From positions 1,411,001 through 1,475,000 of the forward strand of contig QAOA01007183.1 of NCBI GenBank assembly GCA_003255065.1: a DNA stretch of 64,000 bases, in the 5' to 3' direction. Below, piece by piece: positions 25,529-37,657 of this stretch. Under the pieces are notes generated by a model, which was not told the DNA's origin, did not search any database, and saw only the letters and a list, made by a program, of their open reading frames with translations. How positions within the stretch are numbered: position 1 is the first letter of the stretch; the number at the start of each line of letters is the position of its first letter. This DNA comes from Cercis canadensis (lineage: Eukaryota > Streptophyta > Magnoliopsida > Fabales > Fabaceae). Made by a program: the position numbers and the translations under genes.

Positions 25529-26414
25529 TCACTTCATTTGTTTTATTATATTTTAACCAAAGCAGTATCATTTAAATAAATAACTAGCTACAAACTCATG
25601 TAACACACAGCTAAAACATAAGAGAATTAAGACTCATAAAAAGAGAAAAATATATATAAAAATACAAGGAGCAAATACATTAATTTTATATAACTATACT
25701 TAAAAAAATGAATTATCTATTAATTTAATATAGTAATTTCAAAACAACTTAATTTATATAAATAAATTAGAAATATTATTATTTTGGTCAATAACCCTTT
25801 ATTTCTTTTTTAGGGGCAAAATTGAAATCTACGTGGGAGAATTGGATGATCAAGGGAACAAGTTAAGAGGTGAGGAGTGTTGGTACCGTACAATTATTTA
25901 GGGGGGTGAATGATGCTAAGGGGTCCTAATCAGCATTCCAATCTTCCATTTACTCTCGAGCCCTGCGCTCGCTTCCCTCTTGAGTTAACTGCTGACCGTC
26001 CCTTCTGAACTGTGTTACTGTTCACTATTATTGTGGGTTATTTTTTACTTGAATTTTTTTTTTTTCTGCTAAAAAAAAGCATAAGTAAAACCGAGTTTTT
26101 TTTTAGGCGTGGGTCCAATTGGGCCTGCATGTGGGTGAAATGATGATTGATGAGAATTTAGATTTATAGACCGAATTTCTGGATAATAGGTTTCTCTTTA
26201 GCTATGGCCCAAAAAGAAAAGAGTTCCTCTTTAAGCGAATAATTGGCGTCTCTGCCGTTAACCTGTCATTATGTCTCATGGGAGGTAACAGATCCTCATC
26301 CAAAAAGAGAAACGATTACAGCATTTTTGTCACATGAGAAATGATTATTGTTATCTCACAATATATTATACAGCCTAGTAGGCATTATCTCATCCATATA
26401 AAAAAAAGGGTGAG

Positions 26415-26455
26415 ATTGGGTGCTTCGCACCTGGTAGTTCACAAAAAAAAAAAAA
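26415..26455 (+). mobile_element. Very short LINE-like tail: hairpin plus poly(A)
   Basis: A short hairpin (GGTGCTTCGCACC) is followed by TGGTAGTTCAC and 13 A residues. GTGAGA occurs both just before the hairpin and just after the poly(A), which fits a short target duplication. This has the same architecture as the insertion at 57512-57565. Confidence 0.45.
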
Positions 26456-26459
26456 GTGA

Positions 26460-26706
26460 GACTATCTTACCTTCGTCTAAGTATTTTATTACATTGTTTT
26501 AATTTTATATTATATTATTTTGACGTAATTGATATAATTTACATTTTATAAGTTGACTTAATTTTTTTTAAGTATAATACAAACATTAATTATATAGAAT
26601 TTAAATTATGTCAATTGTATCAAAATAATACAATTTATAAACAAAATAATATAAAAATAATTGAAGATGTAACTTATATCATATTGAGAGTGTAACATAG
26701 TACATC
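26460..26706. mobile_element. MITE-like inverted repeat, family C, copy 1
   Basis: AT-rich unit whose halves are inverted copies (left TTTTATATTATATTATTTTG against right CAAAATAATATAAAAATAAT). The middle, with ATACAAACATTAATTA and AATTTAAATTATGTCAAT, resembles the element at 34185-34425. Ends and target duplication are not resolved. Confidence 0.45.
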
Positions 26707-29120
26707 CTATAAAAAAATATATGATTTTAATTAATTTAAATTATGTTAATATAAGCATTAAAAATATACGTGATTAATTAGTATATAAATGTATACTTTA
26801 TTATAAAAATATTTATTAAATATTAATTATATAATTATGAAAGAATGGACAATTTTATGATATTTGAAGGGCATATTATATCTCTATAGAAATAAAAGAA
26901 GTTGTAGATTTGACCATAAAATATTACTAATTTAACTATATAATTAACTTTGACTACATTCATGTAACAGAAAGATTAAACATTAAACCAATGCATTATA
27001 TACTAGAGAAACCTCTTAAAATAATTTATATAAAAATATCATATTTCATTTATTTGTTCAATACCACGCGAAATGGATAAAAAGAACTTTATCTTTTTTC
27101 TCTTTTTTAATGTCATCACTTATTTATTTATTTAGCAACACAATTTTTAGGGTTAGTTTGGGAGTTGAAGGGGTAAATGAGAGGAAGGATACAAGAAGAA
27201 AGAGAGGGAAAGGAAATGAAAAGAAAATGAGGAGTTTTCCTCTCCCTTATTTAAATGATTAAAATAAATAAATAAATAAGGAAAAAGAAAAGGAAATAAA
27301 AAGTTATATTATAAAATATTTTTATTAATTTACCTTTTATTATTAAATTATACTTACTTGTGATTAAATCTACTAAATAATTTGTCTATTAAAAAAATAA
27401 AGCAAAATAGAGCAAAACACAAGATAGACAGAGACCACCCAATTTGGGTTGGAGAAAACAACAAAAAAAGGAAATGAAAACAGATATTGTTTTTTTAGAA
27501 TTTTAATAATACTCTACGTAAAGCGCGGACAATTATTTTTTCTAATTTTGTATGATTTTGACTTAACTGACAAAGTAAGGAAAAGAAAAATAAAGCAGAT
27601 GAATGGGATTGACTATGTTGTAATTTGGGGATAAATTTGTAAATTATTTACAAAGTTTAATATTTATAAAAAAAATGAAACTATAAGTTTTTTAAGAAGT
27701 ACAAATAAATTACAAATCTGGATCATTAGCAAGTTGGGTCCAAATCATGATGTGCTAGCTCTAACCAAACTTAGGCACTGAGTGATCCATAGTACAATAT
27801 AAAAGACCGATTTAAAATAGTAGAAAATATAGGTAAGTGAATCACAATTTTTATGAGACCCACTAGTTACTATAAGCATAGTGGTAAAACATAATCAATC
27901 AAAAATATTTCGATTAAGGACAAAATTAAGGCGACCATTTTAGCATAGATGATTATATTGAGCACTGCCAATAATCAATGCCTTGTTCTCTAGAAGGCCA
28001 TGTTACATGGAGAAACCTTTCATATCCACAATAACTTAGAAGTCAAAATCACATTTTCCCAAGCATTATGAGAAATGCAAATTTCCTATAGATGAAGAAT
28101 TAGACAAGAAAAACAATGTCATTTACACATCCACAAGGTGTAGTAGTGGGAAAGTGTGGAAATGTTTTGTCATAAAGAAATGACAAAATAGTGAAATACC
28201 CACCATTTCCCGTTCCGCCGTCTCCCTCCACCTCAACTCGCCAGCTTCATTGCTACACATTTTCAAAAAATTTCAAGCCTAACCAAACATACTTCAAATT
28301 ATTTTTAGGAATTGCTATTCTCAAAAAATGGCATTCCTAGAATTCTATTATTGAAAATTAAAATCAAAACTTGAAAGAGACTCCACCTAATGATAATGAC
28401 TGTTTTCCCTTTAGAATTTTTGTTTTCTTTTTGTTTTCCTTTTTATTATTTTTTGGCTAATTTTTCGTTTTTATTCTTCTTTTGGGGTTAGAGCCCTTTT
28501 CCTTTTGGGCCGTCATGCCAAATTGTCACATTCCTTTTTAACATTCTAGGTAGCTTCATATTTGACTACAGTGTTGGGTTTTGCTCACTAAGGTCCCCGG
28601 TAGAATTGTGGGTCTTGCCATGTCTATCTCACGTTCGAGTTTACGTCCACTACTTGAGTTAGATTAGAGCCTTGTAATCATCTTTGTTACCCAGTTGGAC
28701 CATTACGGAGCCCAATAATAAAGGCCAAGTGTGACAAGTAGCATATCCCTACTCTAGGAATTCTTAAACTGGATATAATTGCAATGTCCAGAGATTTTTT
28801 TTTTTTTTTTGTTGACCTTGAATGTATAGATTTCATTATGATTAGCTTCCCTTGTCAAGTACTTCATTTACACAAATATATTATTAAACAACTAGCTCTT
28901 GAAGATCAAAACTCACTTGATCAGCACCTAACTAGTATTTAGACCATCTATACGGAAAACAATTATTTATATTTAGACTCTCGAATCTCAATAAATAGAT
29001 AAGCACCTCCTGTACAACTTGCAAATCTCATCGGAAAAAACTCTATTTTTTTTTTCCCTTCAATTTGATCTTATAAAATTTTTAATTCGTCCCTTTTGTC
29101 TCACACTTTCATACCCTCCA

Positions 29121-29141
29121 TTATAAAGACGTTGCACGTGG
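29121..29141 (+). promoter_or_regulatory. TATA box and G-box in front of the SLAH gene
   Basis: TTATAAAG at 29121-29128 is a good TATA match, and CACGTGG a few bases later is a G-box/ABRE-type core. If this TATA box is used, transcription starts near 29150, practically on the ATG at 29152. That favours the ATG at 29221 as the real start. A second AT-rich TATAAAA at about 29071 could be used instead. Confidence 0.45.
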
Positions 29142-29220
29142 ACTAGGAGAAATGCGCACATCACAAAAGCCCTTGTTGTTCTTGTATGCGTTTGATAATA
29201 TCATCATCAAATCAGCACCA

Positions 29221-31334
29221 ATGGCAACAGAAGCTTCTCGATCTGAGATCGAGCTTGTGATTGACACATCTACCATCACCGATACTACCACCACCACCAT
29301 CAACACCGATAATTATAGTTATAGTAATAATAATACCACTAATCATGACTCCCTCTCGATGATGATTGCAAAGCGCTTGTTAATGTCCCTAGATTCTATT
29401 ATAACCAAATTTCATGCAGGTTATTTCAGAATAAGCTTCTCCCTTGCTGGCCAAGCTTTATTATGGAAGACACTACTTATTGAACCAACTGATGACACAA
29501 GTTCTATTCGTCACGTGATCCGCATGCTCCACCCCACGGCTTTTCTTGTACTCTGGTCTCTCGCTCTCTTCATACTCGTGTTACTCTCTCTTCTTTACCT
29601 ATTACGGTGCTTGTTTTTCTTTAAGATGGTAAAGGCAGAGTTCTTGCATCGTGTAGGGGTCAACTATCTCTTTGCTCCCTGGATTTCTTGGCTTCTATTG
29701 CTTCAATCAGCACCATTTGTCCCTCCAAAGACCGTCTCCTACATAGTTCTTTGGTGGGTCTTCACGGTTCCAGTGGTGCTGCTTGACTTGAAAATCTATG
29801 GCCAGTGGTTCACTAAAGGGAAGAGGTTCTTATCGACAGTGGCAAATCCCACGAGCCAGATATCAGTGATTGGGAACTTGGTTGGAGCTCAAGCTGCGGC
29901 TCGCATGGGTTGGAAAGAGAGTGCGGTTTGCTTGTTTTCTCTAGGCATGGTGCATTATTTGGTGCTCTTTGTGACACTTTATCAGCGTTTATCTGGTGGA
30001 AACAGGCTTCCAGTGTCGTTAAGGCCAGTTTTCTTCTTGTTCTTTGCGGCACCGGGAATGGCAAGCTTGGCTTGGGAATCCATAGTTGGGGATTTTGATA
30101 ATGCTTCGAAGATGCTATTCTTTCTATCCTTATTCCTCTTCACGTCACTGGTAATTAATTACTCAAATGTTGCATTTAATGTTGACTTTTTTTTTTTTGG
30201 TCGAGAAAATGACCTAGTTTTTCCGCAGGACATCAATTTTATTCAAGATTCTTTAAAGTGTTTAAGCTGTGTAGTTTTCACTTTTCATGCATGCAATACT
30301 CTCTTTAAAAAAGTATGGGTATAAAAGAAAATGATGTACAATAATTTTTAAATATATTTATGTATATATCTATATCAAACATGATATTTCCTGGACCATG
30401 GGCGTGGGTTTGGGCTTTTTTTTTTTTTTTTTTAATTATTATTATCATTTGATTTTGTTTTATGTATTTGTTTTTATGTGTGTCCGTGTGTGCGACAGGA
30501 TGAGAGAGAGATGGAGAGAGACAGAGAGGGAGAAGGAAATTGGGGTTGGAGTATTTAACTCTTCATGCATGGATTAATATTTTTGTTTGACGTGATGCAT
30601 GGATTAATTTTATGATTGAAATAAGTAGCATTTTAATCTATAATGCCTTTCAATTTTACATGTTTTTATATTTTAAAGTATATTATGAGTATAATATTAG
30701 AATTTGTAAATTATTCAAATATTCTATTAATTAGTCCAAATACTATTTTGTAAAAGTAAACTATATAATAACATAATAAATACAACATCTAACATACTTG
30801 TATATCAGTTAATTAATTCAGCATAATGTCATATGCCTTGTCCTCCATTTGTTTTTTGGGCAATGCAGAAGAGATTATTACTTCCATGGAAGTATTATAT
30901 GGGGATTTTTTTTTTTTGGCAAGTCAATACTTTTTACGAATTAGGTAGGTCAACACATCAATGGTCATTGTCAACAGCTGTTTAATTCACGTTTTAATGC
31001 ACATAAATCTTTAAAATTATTTTTTGGTTATAATAACAAATTACGTATTTAACAGGTTTGCAGGCCAACGTTGTTCAAGAGATCTATGAGAAGGTTCAAT
31101 GTTGCATGGTGGGCTTACTCTTTTCCGGTTACTGTGCTCGCTCTGGCCTCCACCCAATATGCACAAGAAGTCAAAGGAAACATTGCAGACACCCTTATGC
31201 TTCTTCTATTAACTCTATCCGTTTTGGTCTCACTCGGTCTCACTGTCTTCACTTTGATAAACCATAAAATGCTTCTACCGGATAATGATCCTATTGCAAG
31301 CTTGGTCATTCATTTACCAACATCAAGTCACTAA
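29221..31334 (+). CDS. S-type anion channel, SLAC1 homologue (SLAH1/SLAH4-like)
   Basis: Membrane channel of the tellurite-resistance/dicarboxylate (TDT) fold that carries chloride and nitrate. Exons 29221-30150 and 31056-31334 join in phase 0 to 402 residues; the junction gives FTSL-VCRPTLFKRSMRRFN, a conserved SLAH sequence. The conserved N-terminal block FHAGYFRISFSLAGQALLWK is followed by about ten hydrophobic segments, including VGVNYLFAPWISWLLLLQSA, the ...VANPTSQISVIGNLVGAQAAARMGW region split here for length, and FNVAWWAYSFPVTVLALAS near the C-terminus. The short N-terminus places it with SLAH1/SLAH4, not with SLAC1/SLAH3, which have long regulatory N-termini. An in-frame ATG at 29152 would add 23 residues. 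The 905-base intron holds only AT-rich DNA and a poly-T run. Confidence 0.93.
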
Positions 31335-32851
31335 ACCCTTCTTTAAATTACGAATAATAATCAAGGTTTATTTATTTATTAAAGTTTAAGGTGAGAATAA
31401 GCTATCACATTTTAATATTAGGGCATGCTACAGATCTTAACGAGGACTTACAGTAGTACTTACAGAGTGCCTACCAAAAGGAGACTATTTGCAGTGAAAT
31501 TTGAATTTAAGTTTTACAAGTGAAATAATTCAATCTTTACAAGTTGAACAACTCCTGTTGGCGAATAATAATCAAGTTAATTGTAAGAAGAACTGGAGAA
31601 GTGAGTAATTAATTATCTCATCTAAATGGTTCTTGTACTAATTATATTCTATTTAATGATTTGATAAAGAGCACTTCAAACTTCAAACTTGTTCACCTGA
31701 TATTTTCTCGCATAAAAAATAAGCTTTTACCTAATTCGTTGCTGTGAATTCAGTTTATTAGTATCTTACATATATCTAATCGCGTTCTTTAATAATATCA
31801 AGCAACTAGCAACTTTTGGCTATCAAAGTCCTTTTCAAATAGATCATTTGATTATAAAATCAAACAGATGATCACAGTTGTTGCAACTGAAAGTTACACA
31901 AACTTGGAATATGATATTTAAAACATAATATTTACCTAAAATTAATTGTTAGAACTTTGTTTTTAGATTGTTGAGAACTTAGAAATATGTAGTTTGTTTT
32001 ATCTAACAATCACTTTTAAATTTTAAGAACACTTCTGTCAACCTTTTATAAGACTAAATAACATTATTCACGAATCATGATATTAATGTCCTAATTGAGT
32101 ACAACTCAAAATAATTTTTTTTAATATATTGGCTATAATTTTAAGTTTGAACTCGTAACTTATTAGCTTTGAATATGACTTTAATACTACTAAATCTGAT
32201 CAGACCATTTGATATACATAATCAAATATAATTGGTTTAGCATTTTCCTTAAAAAAAAAATCAAATGGTAGCATAAATGTTTAAATAGGACAAATGGTCA
32301 ATGATATTGATTATTGTTGTGAAATGACGGGCAAATCAGATAGCATCGTCGAGTTAATATATATTTATGGAGTAAATATCAAAGAAAATCTAGACAAAAC
32401 TATGCATGTCAAAAATCAACGGGATTAGGTAGAGGTTTATGGGACTCCTAATTTGGATACAGATAAACTTGGACTTTTATTATTGTTTTCCTAGAAGATA
32501 CGGAAAAAGGGATGTCATGCTCAAATTTTGTCTGCTGTGAGTGAGCAAGTGACGAAAGAAAAAGAGGCAGGAAAAAAAATTTAACATTGTGATTTTTTAG
32601 TTTGAAGGCGAAAGAAAAAGAAATAATTTGTGTAAGCCAAAGTAAACCATTAGCATAATCATATATATTTTTCATATATATAAGCATCTATAGATAAAGA
32701 CGATTACCTTTCTTAGTATCCATTTTACTTTCTTTGAAAACTCAATTATGTTGTACTTATTTTTAAAATATAAGGATATTTTTGTAATTTAAACTACACA
32801 AAAAGAGAACGTTTATGCCCATTATCCATTTTTTTTTTATTTTTTTTAAAA

Positions 32852-32985
32852 AAGGCAACTGAATTTGGAGCCCTGGCGCAGTTTGGGTTCCAAGTGGAGT
32901 CGAAACGTTAACTCCATCCCTCCAATGTTGAAGCCCCATGAGGTAGAGGGACTTGGGTTTGGTCAATGTACATATGAGATATTTC
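32852..32985 (+). mobile_element. SINE-like sequence with tRNA-type promoter boxes
   Basis: TGGCGCAGTTTGGG near 32875 resembles a pol III A box, and GGAGTCGAAACGTT about 20 bases later resembles a B box. The stretch is clearly less AT-rich than its surroundings. There is no clean target duplication. It could equally be a fragment of another element. Confidence 0.3.
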
Positions 32986-32988
32986 ACC

Positions 32989-33032
32989 AAAAGAATGCAG
33001 CCCATTAGCAAAAAAAAAAAGAATGCAGCCCA
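32989..33032 (+). mobile_element. 12-bp A-tailed insertion flanked by a 16-bp direct repeat
   Basis: AAAAGAATGCAGCCCA occurs at 32989-33004 and again at 33017-33032. Between the two copies is only TTAGCAAAAAAA. The layout is that of a retroposed insertion with target duplication in which nothing but the A-tail was copied. Slippage is an alternative. Confidence 0.5.
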
Positions 33033-34184
33033 AGAAAAATACCTATGTGACAAAAAAAAAAATGCAAGTTTCAATATTAGAAAAAATAATAATAAATAAA
33101 TTATATTACATTTTGTCCCCATAAAAGCTGAAACATTTACATTATGCATAATTATCCTCATTTTTTATTTATTATTTATTATCCAATTTTTTTTTTAATA
33201 TTGTCTATTATCAATGGAGTCTAAAATTTTATACTAACAGTTTGATTTATATATTTGTATGATAAGCAAGTAATAAAAATTATCTTAATGATAATTTAGT
33301 TGATATTAGATTATTTTTCATGATCAACTTGCACAAAAAGAGATTAAAAAATTAATTAAACTCAAAACATTATTAATAATGAATCATGTTCGTTCACTTT
33401 ATTATAATTTTACATAAAATTAAGAGGAATGATGGAATATAATAATAAATTACACTATATGTTTAATGAAGAATTCAACACATAGTATAAAGAAGTAGTC
33501 TAAAATTGTTGATGTTATAATTTAGATGTACTGAAAACAAAAATTATGAATTTTTAACCATTTGTGTAAAAATTATATTTTTCACCACTAGTATACTACA
33601 TAAAAACTCTTTTTTTCCCTTCTCCCGAGGCACATATGATATTTGAGATTTTTTTGCTGCGTTTTAGGGTATGGACTTATAATTTCTTATAGTCGTTCAA
33701 GTTGAAGGGAGATCAGCTACAGTTATGCGACTGGAGGGAGTTTGGAATTGTGGGTTATCAACTATCCAATAGTCTGCCGTGGCTGAAGGGAGAGAAATTA
33801 AAACGCAAGGTAATTAAGATTGCCCATTACATGTAGGGGTTGTCTAAGCTACCCCTAATTTACCACTACTTTTACTTTTGTACGGAATTAAAGTGGTGAT
33901 TTTGTACTAGTGCAACGAATTGAGCAATTTAGTGTATATCAAATATTCAAATAATTTACGAAGTAAAATAATTTTATTATCCTAGTTTAACAATTTTTTA
34001 GTAAATTGCTTTGATCTTAGTTAAATTTAAATTCTAACAGCTTTTTAAGTGTTTGAGATCTGAATTAATTTTTTTAGTACACACATCTAAATTACTCAAA
34101 TTTGAGAGTTTTGCACTGCTACCAAAAATATACTTAATTATGTAGAGAAGTGTTAAAGAGGTTTGAAATGAGCGGGTGGTATGC

Positions 34185-34425
34185 TACACCTCCCTTGACG
34201 TGACATAAATTGTAGCATTATATTATTTTACACAAAGTTTTTTGTATATTATATCAGTTTGGTACAGTTTACATAATTTAAATTTTATTGAATTCACTTA
34301 AATTTTATTAGTATAACCCAAATATTAATTTAATAAAATTTAAATTATTGATACAATATAAAATCAAAATTATATAAAAAAAATAATAATTAAAACAATT
34401 AATCACATCAAGGGTGCAGCCGTGC
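34185..34425. mobile_element. MITE-like element, family C, copy 2
   Basis: The left end GCTACACCTCCCTTGACGTG and the inverse of the right end (GCTGCACCCTTGATGTGA) are imperfect inverted repeats. The AT-rich interior is also inverted and shares words with 26460-26706. No coding sequence. Confidence 0.5.
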
Positions 34426-35337
34426 AGGAATCAGGATAGTCTTGCCCTTGAAATGATATTTACTTATTAGTCTTCGAGTTCGAGCCTCAACAACGTTAAC
34501 CTTCTCCAAATTAGTACGATGTGACAAGCCGAAGCATTGTAGAGCCCAGCTACTCTTTTAGCAACAACCCACCTATAAGTATTAGGCTGATAGTATATAT
34601 CAATCTGTAACCCCAAGGATATTACCTTGTGTCGAATTACAGCCCTGCTACTCGTCTAGCTTATAAATTCTTGGGTAATTGGGATATTGAGAGTTGAGAT
34701 TCGTCTAGCTAATAAATATTTTTCATGTAAATTTTTTTAATTAACACATAGCAATTTATCTTTTGGCATATAACAATACAAAAATTTAAATTTAATTAGG
34801 GTTGGTTACTAAAATTAATTTTTGTGATATTTTGTAAACTGAGCTCCGTCAGCGGCAAAATCCGGTCATTTACGACTTACGAGTTATTATAGGTATCTTC
34901 TCAATGACGTCTCAACGTTACCTGTCTCCGTTCTGTAATTCCTGGAACTCCAATCAGCCAAAACCAAACTCCTTTAATTCCTTCCATTGAAAGATTGGAA
35001 AGAAAAGGAAAAAGAAACGGGAGCATGGTTATGGTGATGTGTTCCGTGACGGAGGAAGACGGAAAGTAACGGTCCCCACATGGAATAGCGTTGGCAATGA
35101 AACCAGAAAGACAAGACGACATTTTTAACAAAGGGGGCAAAGCCTTTCGCCAATTTGGCAAGCAGCCTACCATTTTCGGTAATGGACTTGTTCACCTTCT
35201 CTTGTATTTCCCTTTCTCTCTTTTCTTTTCCTTTCTTTCTGTTTCATCCTATTCCTAGCCACAGAGCAAGAGAGACAGTAGATCGATCGAGAGAAGAGAG
35301 CAGAAGCATCTAAAAAAAAAACCCGAAACCTAAACCA

Positions 35338-35357
35338 AGACCCAGACCCAGACCCAG
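35338..35357 (+). repeat. (ACCCAG)n run directly before the AP3 start codon
   Basis: Three hexamer units end right at the ATG, so the immediate translation-start context is set by a repeat that can change length. It lies in the 5' UTR. Confidence 0.85.
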
Positions 35358-37012
35358 ATGGCTCGAGGCAAGATCCAGATCAAGAGGATTGAGAACACGA
35401 CCAACCGTCAAGTAACCTACTCTAAAAGACGAAACGGCCTCTTCAAGAAGGCGAATGAGCTCACCGTTCTCTGCGATGCCAAGGTTTCTATTGTCATGTT
35501 CTCCAGCACTGGCAAGCTCCATGAGTACATTAGTCCCTCTACTGCGTAAGTAATCTTCTATCTTCATCTTAACTTTCTCTTTCTCTAATATCTCAAACCC
35601 TACCTTTCAGATTTACCCAATTATTTTCTTTTTAATAAAAAAATCAGGACAAAGGAGTTCTTCGATCAGTACCAGAAGACCGTAGGGACTGATCTATGGA
35701 GTTCCCACTACGAGGTCTTTCCTTTATTCCCTCTTTTTCTCTTTCTTACTCATATATATATTGAGCTTTCAACTGAGAAAATATTTGGTTATATGTGTGC
35801 CAGACTATGCAAGAGACATTGAAGAAGCTGAAAGAGGTGAACAGAAATATGCACCAAGAGATTAGGTAATTTATCTAATTAAATGGTAAATTAATATGGC
35901 ATAAAAATATTTGTTTGGATAATATTATATATAATATTTATATGATGCCGTGTCTACTAAACTGAAATAAGTAATTGATAGGCAGAGGATGGGTGATTGT
36001 TTGAACGATCTGAACATGGAGGATCTAAAGCTTCTAGAGGAAGAGATGGAACAGGCTGCCAAGGCTGTTCGTGAGCGTAAGGTCAGATTATATTAGTTAT
36101 ATATATATACTCACTCTTATGTCATACTCATACATACACTTTGTTTACCCTTACCTAAGTACTTTACGTGCTTCCTAATTAAAATCCCTAAATAATACTG
36201 TATCCATTAATCCAATATCTTAATTAAGGTCATATTTAGATGGAGCTTTCTTATATATCGTATTTGTTTTCCTTTTTCATTTTTAATTTTAAAGGAAGTC
36301 ACTTGTAAAATTTGTACTGTTTTATAAATATATACTTGGAATTGAATTTGCAAACTTGCAATATCAATTTTTTTCTCAAACTTGGGATTCCCAATAGCTT
36401 TTTTTTTTTTTTTTTTTNNNNNNNNNNNNNNNNNNNNATATATTTTTTATTAATTAATTTACCGCCTACTTTTTTTTTTTTTTCCCATCCCAAAATTTTA
36501 GTTTGTAAATAAATTTCTATAATTAATTTGTCTGAAAATATTAAGCTTGTCTAAGTTTGTGCAATCAGGGGCCCATCCCTCCTTTCGATTTGGATTCAGT
36601 TCCTTTATCGTACACAATGTTTTGATTTGAGGAACCGCAACCTGCTAATTGTTTAGTTTGTGCATAAATTTCTATAATTAATTTAATTTGTTTTAAAAAA
36701 TTAAGCTTATATTATAAGTTTGTGCAATCAGGAATCCATCCCTTCTTTGGATTCAATTTCCTTTATAAAATGTAGTGTTTTGACTTGAGGAACTGGCAAC
36801 CTAATTAGAAGAGCAGTGTTTCGGATATTGCTGGATTTGTTATATTACTGTTGAATAATAAATAGATGTTCTTTTTATTTTATACCGGGGTGAAAGCCCC
36901 AGTCATCCACACTTTCCTTATTTAAAAACTATGTTGTGTAAGATTACTTTTTCTTTTTGGAGAGTACTTATCCCTCTGATCACATGTTGTTTTATCACTA
37001 AATCTTTCTTAC

Positions 37013-37048
<36 letters not shown>

Positions 37049-37657
37049 NTATCAATGCTAGTACAAATGCAAATAACAAAGTTGTCAAAAGTTGTACCTG
37101 ACCATAGTCATGTGTGATCTCGTTTCTTGATTTAAACTTATTATGGCATGCTAACGACCTCCATATTCCTATGAATAACAGTACAAGGTGATAACCAATC
37201 AGATTGACACCCAAAGGAAGAAGGTAAATGTGCTTAACTTGTTTAATTCATTAAATAACCTATCCTTCTGTTCTGTCACTTTTGTTGGTTGATTAAGATT
37301 ATGTTTTCCTTGCAGTTTAATAATGAGAAAGAAGTGCACAACAGACTCCTACGTGACTTGGTAACTATGTTTTTAGTATAAAAATAAATTGCATGTTCCT
37401 CTCTAGTACCTGAAACAGAGAGATTTTATGAAATGGTAATTATTGTTTAAATGATTAAGGATGCAAGAGCAGAAGATCCACGTTATGGATTGGTAGACAA
37501 TGGAGGGGAGTACGATTCTGTGATTGGATTCTCGAACTTAGGCCCTCGCATGTTTGCCCTAAGCCTACAGTCCAGCCATCCTCCAAATCCTCATACTCAT
37601 ACTCATACTCATAGCGGAACAGGGTCAGATCTTACAACTTACCCCTTACTTTTCTAG
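35358..37657 (+). CDS. AP3: APETALA3-type B-class MADS-box transcription factor
   Basis: Petal and stamen identity factor that works as a heterodimer with a PISTILLATA-type partner. Seven exons (35358-35545, 35648-35714, 35804-35865, 35982-36081, 37182-37223, 37316-37360, 37460-37657) give 233 residues, the family length. Residues 1-60 are the MADS DNA-binding domain ([20 protein letters not shown]...). Exons 3-6 encode the K domain, a coiled coil, including [20 protein letters not shown]. The C-terminus has [18 protein letters not shown] and the PI-derived motif FALSLQ, and ends [10 protein letters not shown], close to the euAP3 motif SDLTTFALLE but with Phe in place of the final Glu. A (CATACT)n run encodes HTHTHTH just before it. 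Intron 4 (36082-37181) carries an assembly gap and a duplication. The symbol means AP3-lineage; exact orthology was not tested. Confidence 0.95.
36418..36437. other. Assembly gap (20 N) beside a poly-T run
   Basis: Twenty N bases follow a long T run in intron 4 of the AP3-type gene. A second single N at 37049 follows another long T run. Apparent open frames across them are artefacts. The exons are unaffected. Confidence 0.98.
36499..36806 (+). repeat. Tandem duplication of about 155 bp in AP3 intron 4
   Basis: Copy 1 (36499-36650) and copy 2 (36654-36806) share AAATTTCTATAATTAATTT, AAGTTTGTGCAATCAGG, CCATCCC, and a GAGGAAC...GCAACCT end. They differ by point changes and small indels. Confidence 0.8.

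Larger units (their letters stand above)
17021..29220. other. Gene-poor 12-kb region with transposon remnants
   Basis: Apart from the SHI/SRS leader at the left and the SLAH promoter at the right, I see no coding gene. The sequence is AT-rich. It contains LINE fragments (19196-19275, 22560-22775, 26415-26455), foldback elements (19733-20196, 22868-23389, 24762-25311), a minisatellite (25371-25528) and a MITE-like inverted repeat (26460-26706), described separately. A less AT-rich island at about 20800-21110 is unassigned. No known miRNA sequence was recognised by eye. Confidence 0.55.
31335..35357. other. Intergenic region upstream of the AP3-type gene
   Basis: AT-rich and without a supportable gene. 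It contains a SINE-like sequence (32852-32985), a tiny duplicated-target insertion (32989-33032), a MITE-like unit (34185-34425) and, from about 34850 on, the less AT-rich promoter and CT-rich leader of the MADS-box gene. A word GAGTTCGAGCCTC near 34468 resembles a tRNA-type B box but has no convincing partner. Confidence 0.5.

Noticed and set aside
33690..33800. TTGAAGGGAG words resembling part of the miR159/319 sequence
   Set aside because: The match breaks off after about ten bases and no facing complementary strand is present nearby.
36299..36512. Open frames running through the N-gap
   Set aside because: They are artefacts of undefined bases and homopolymer T.
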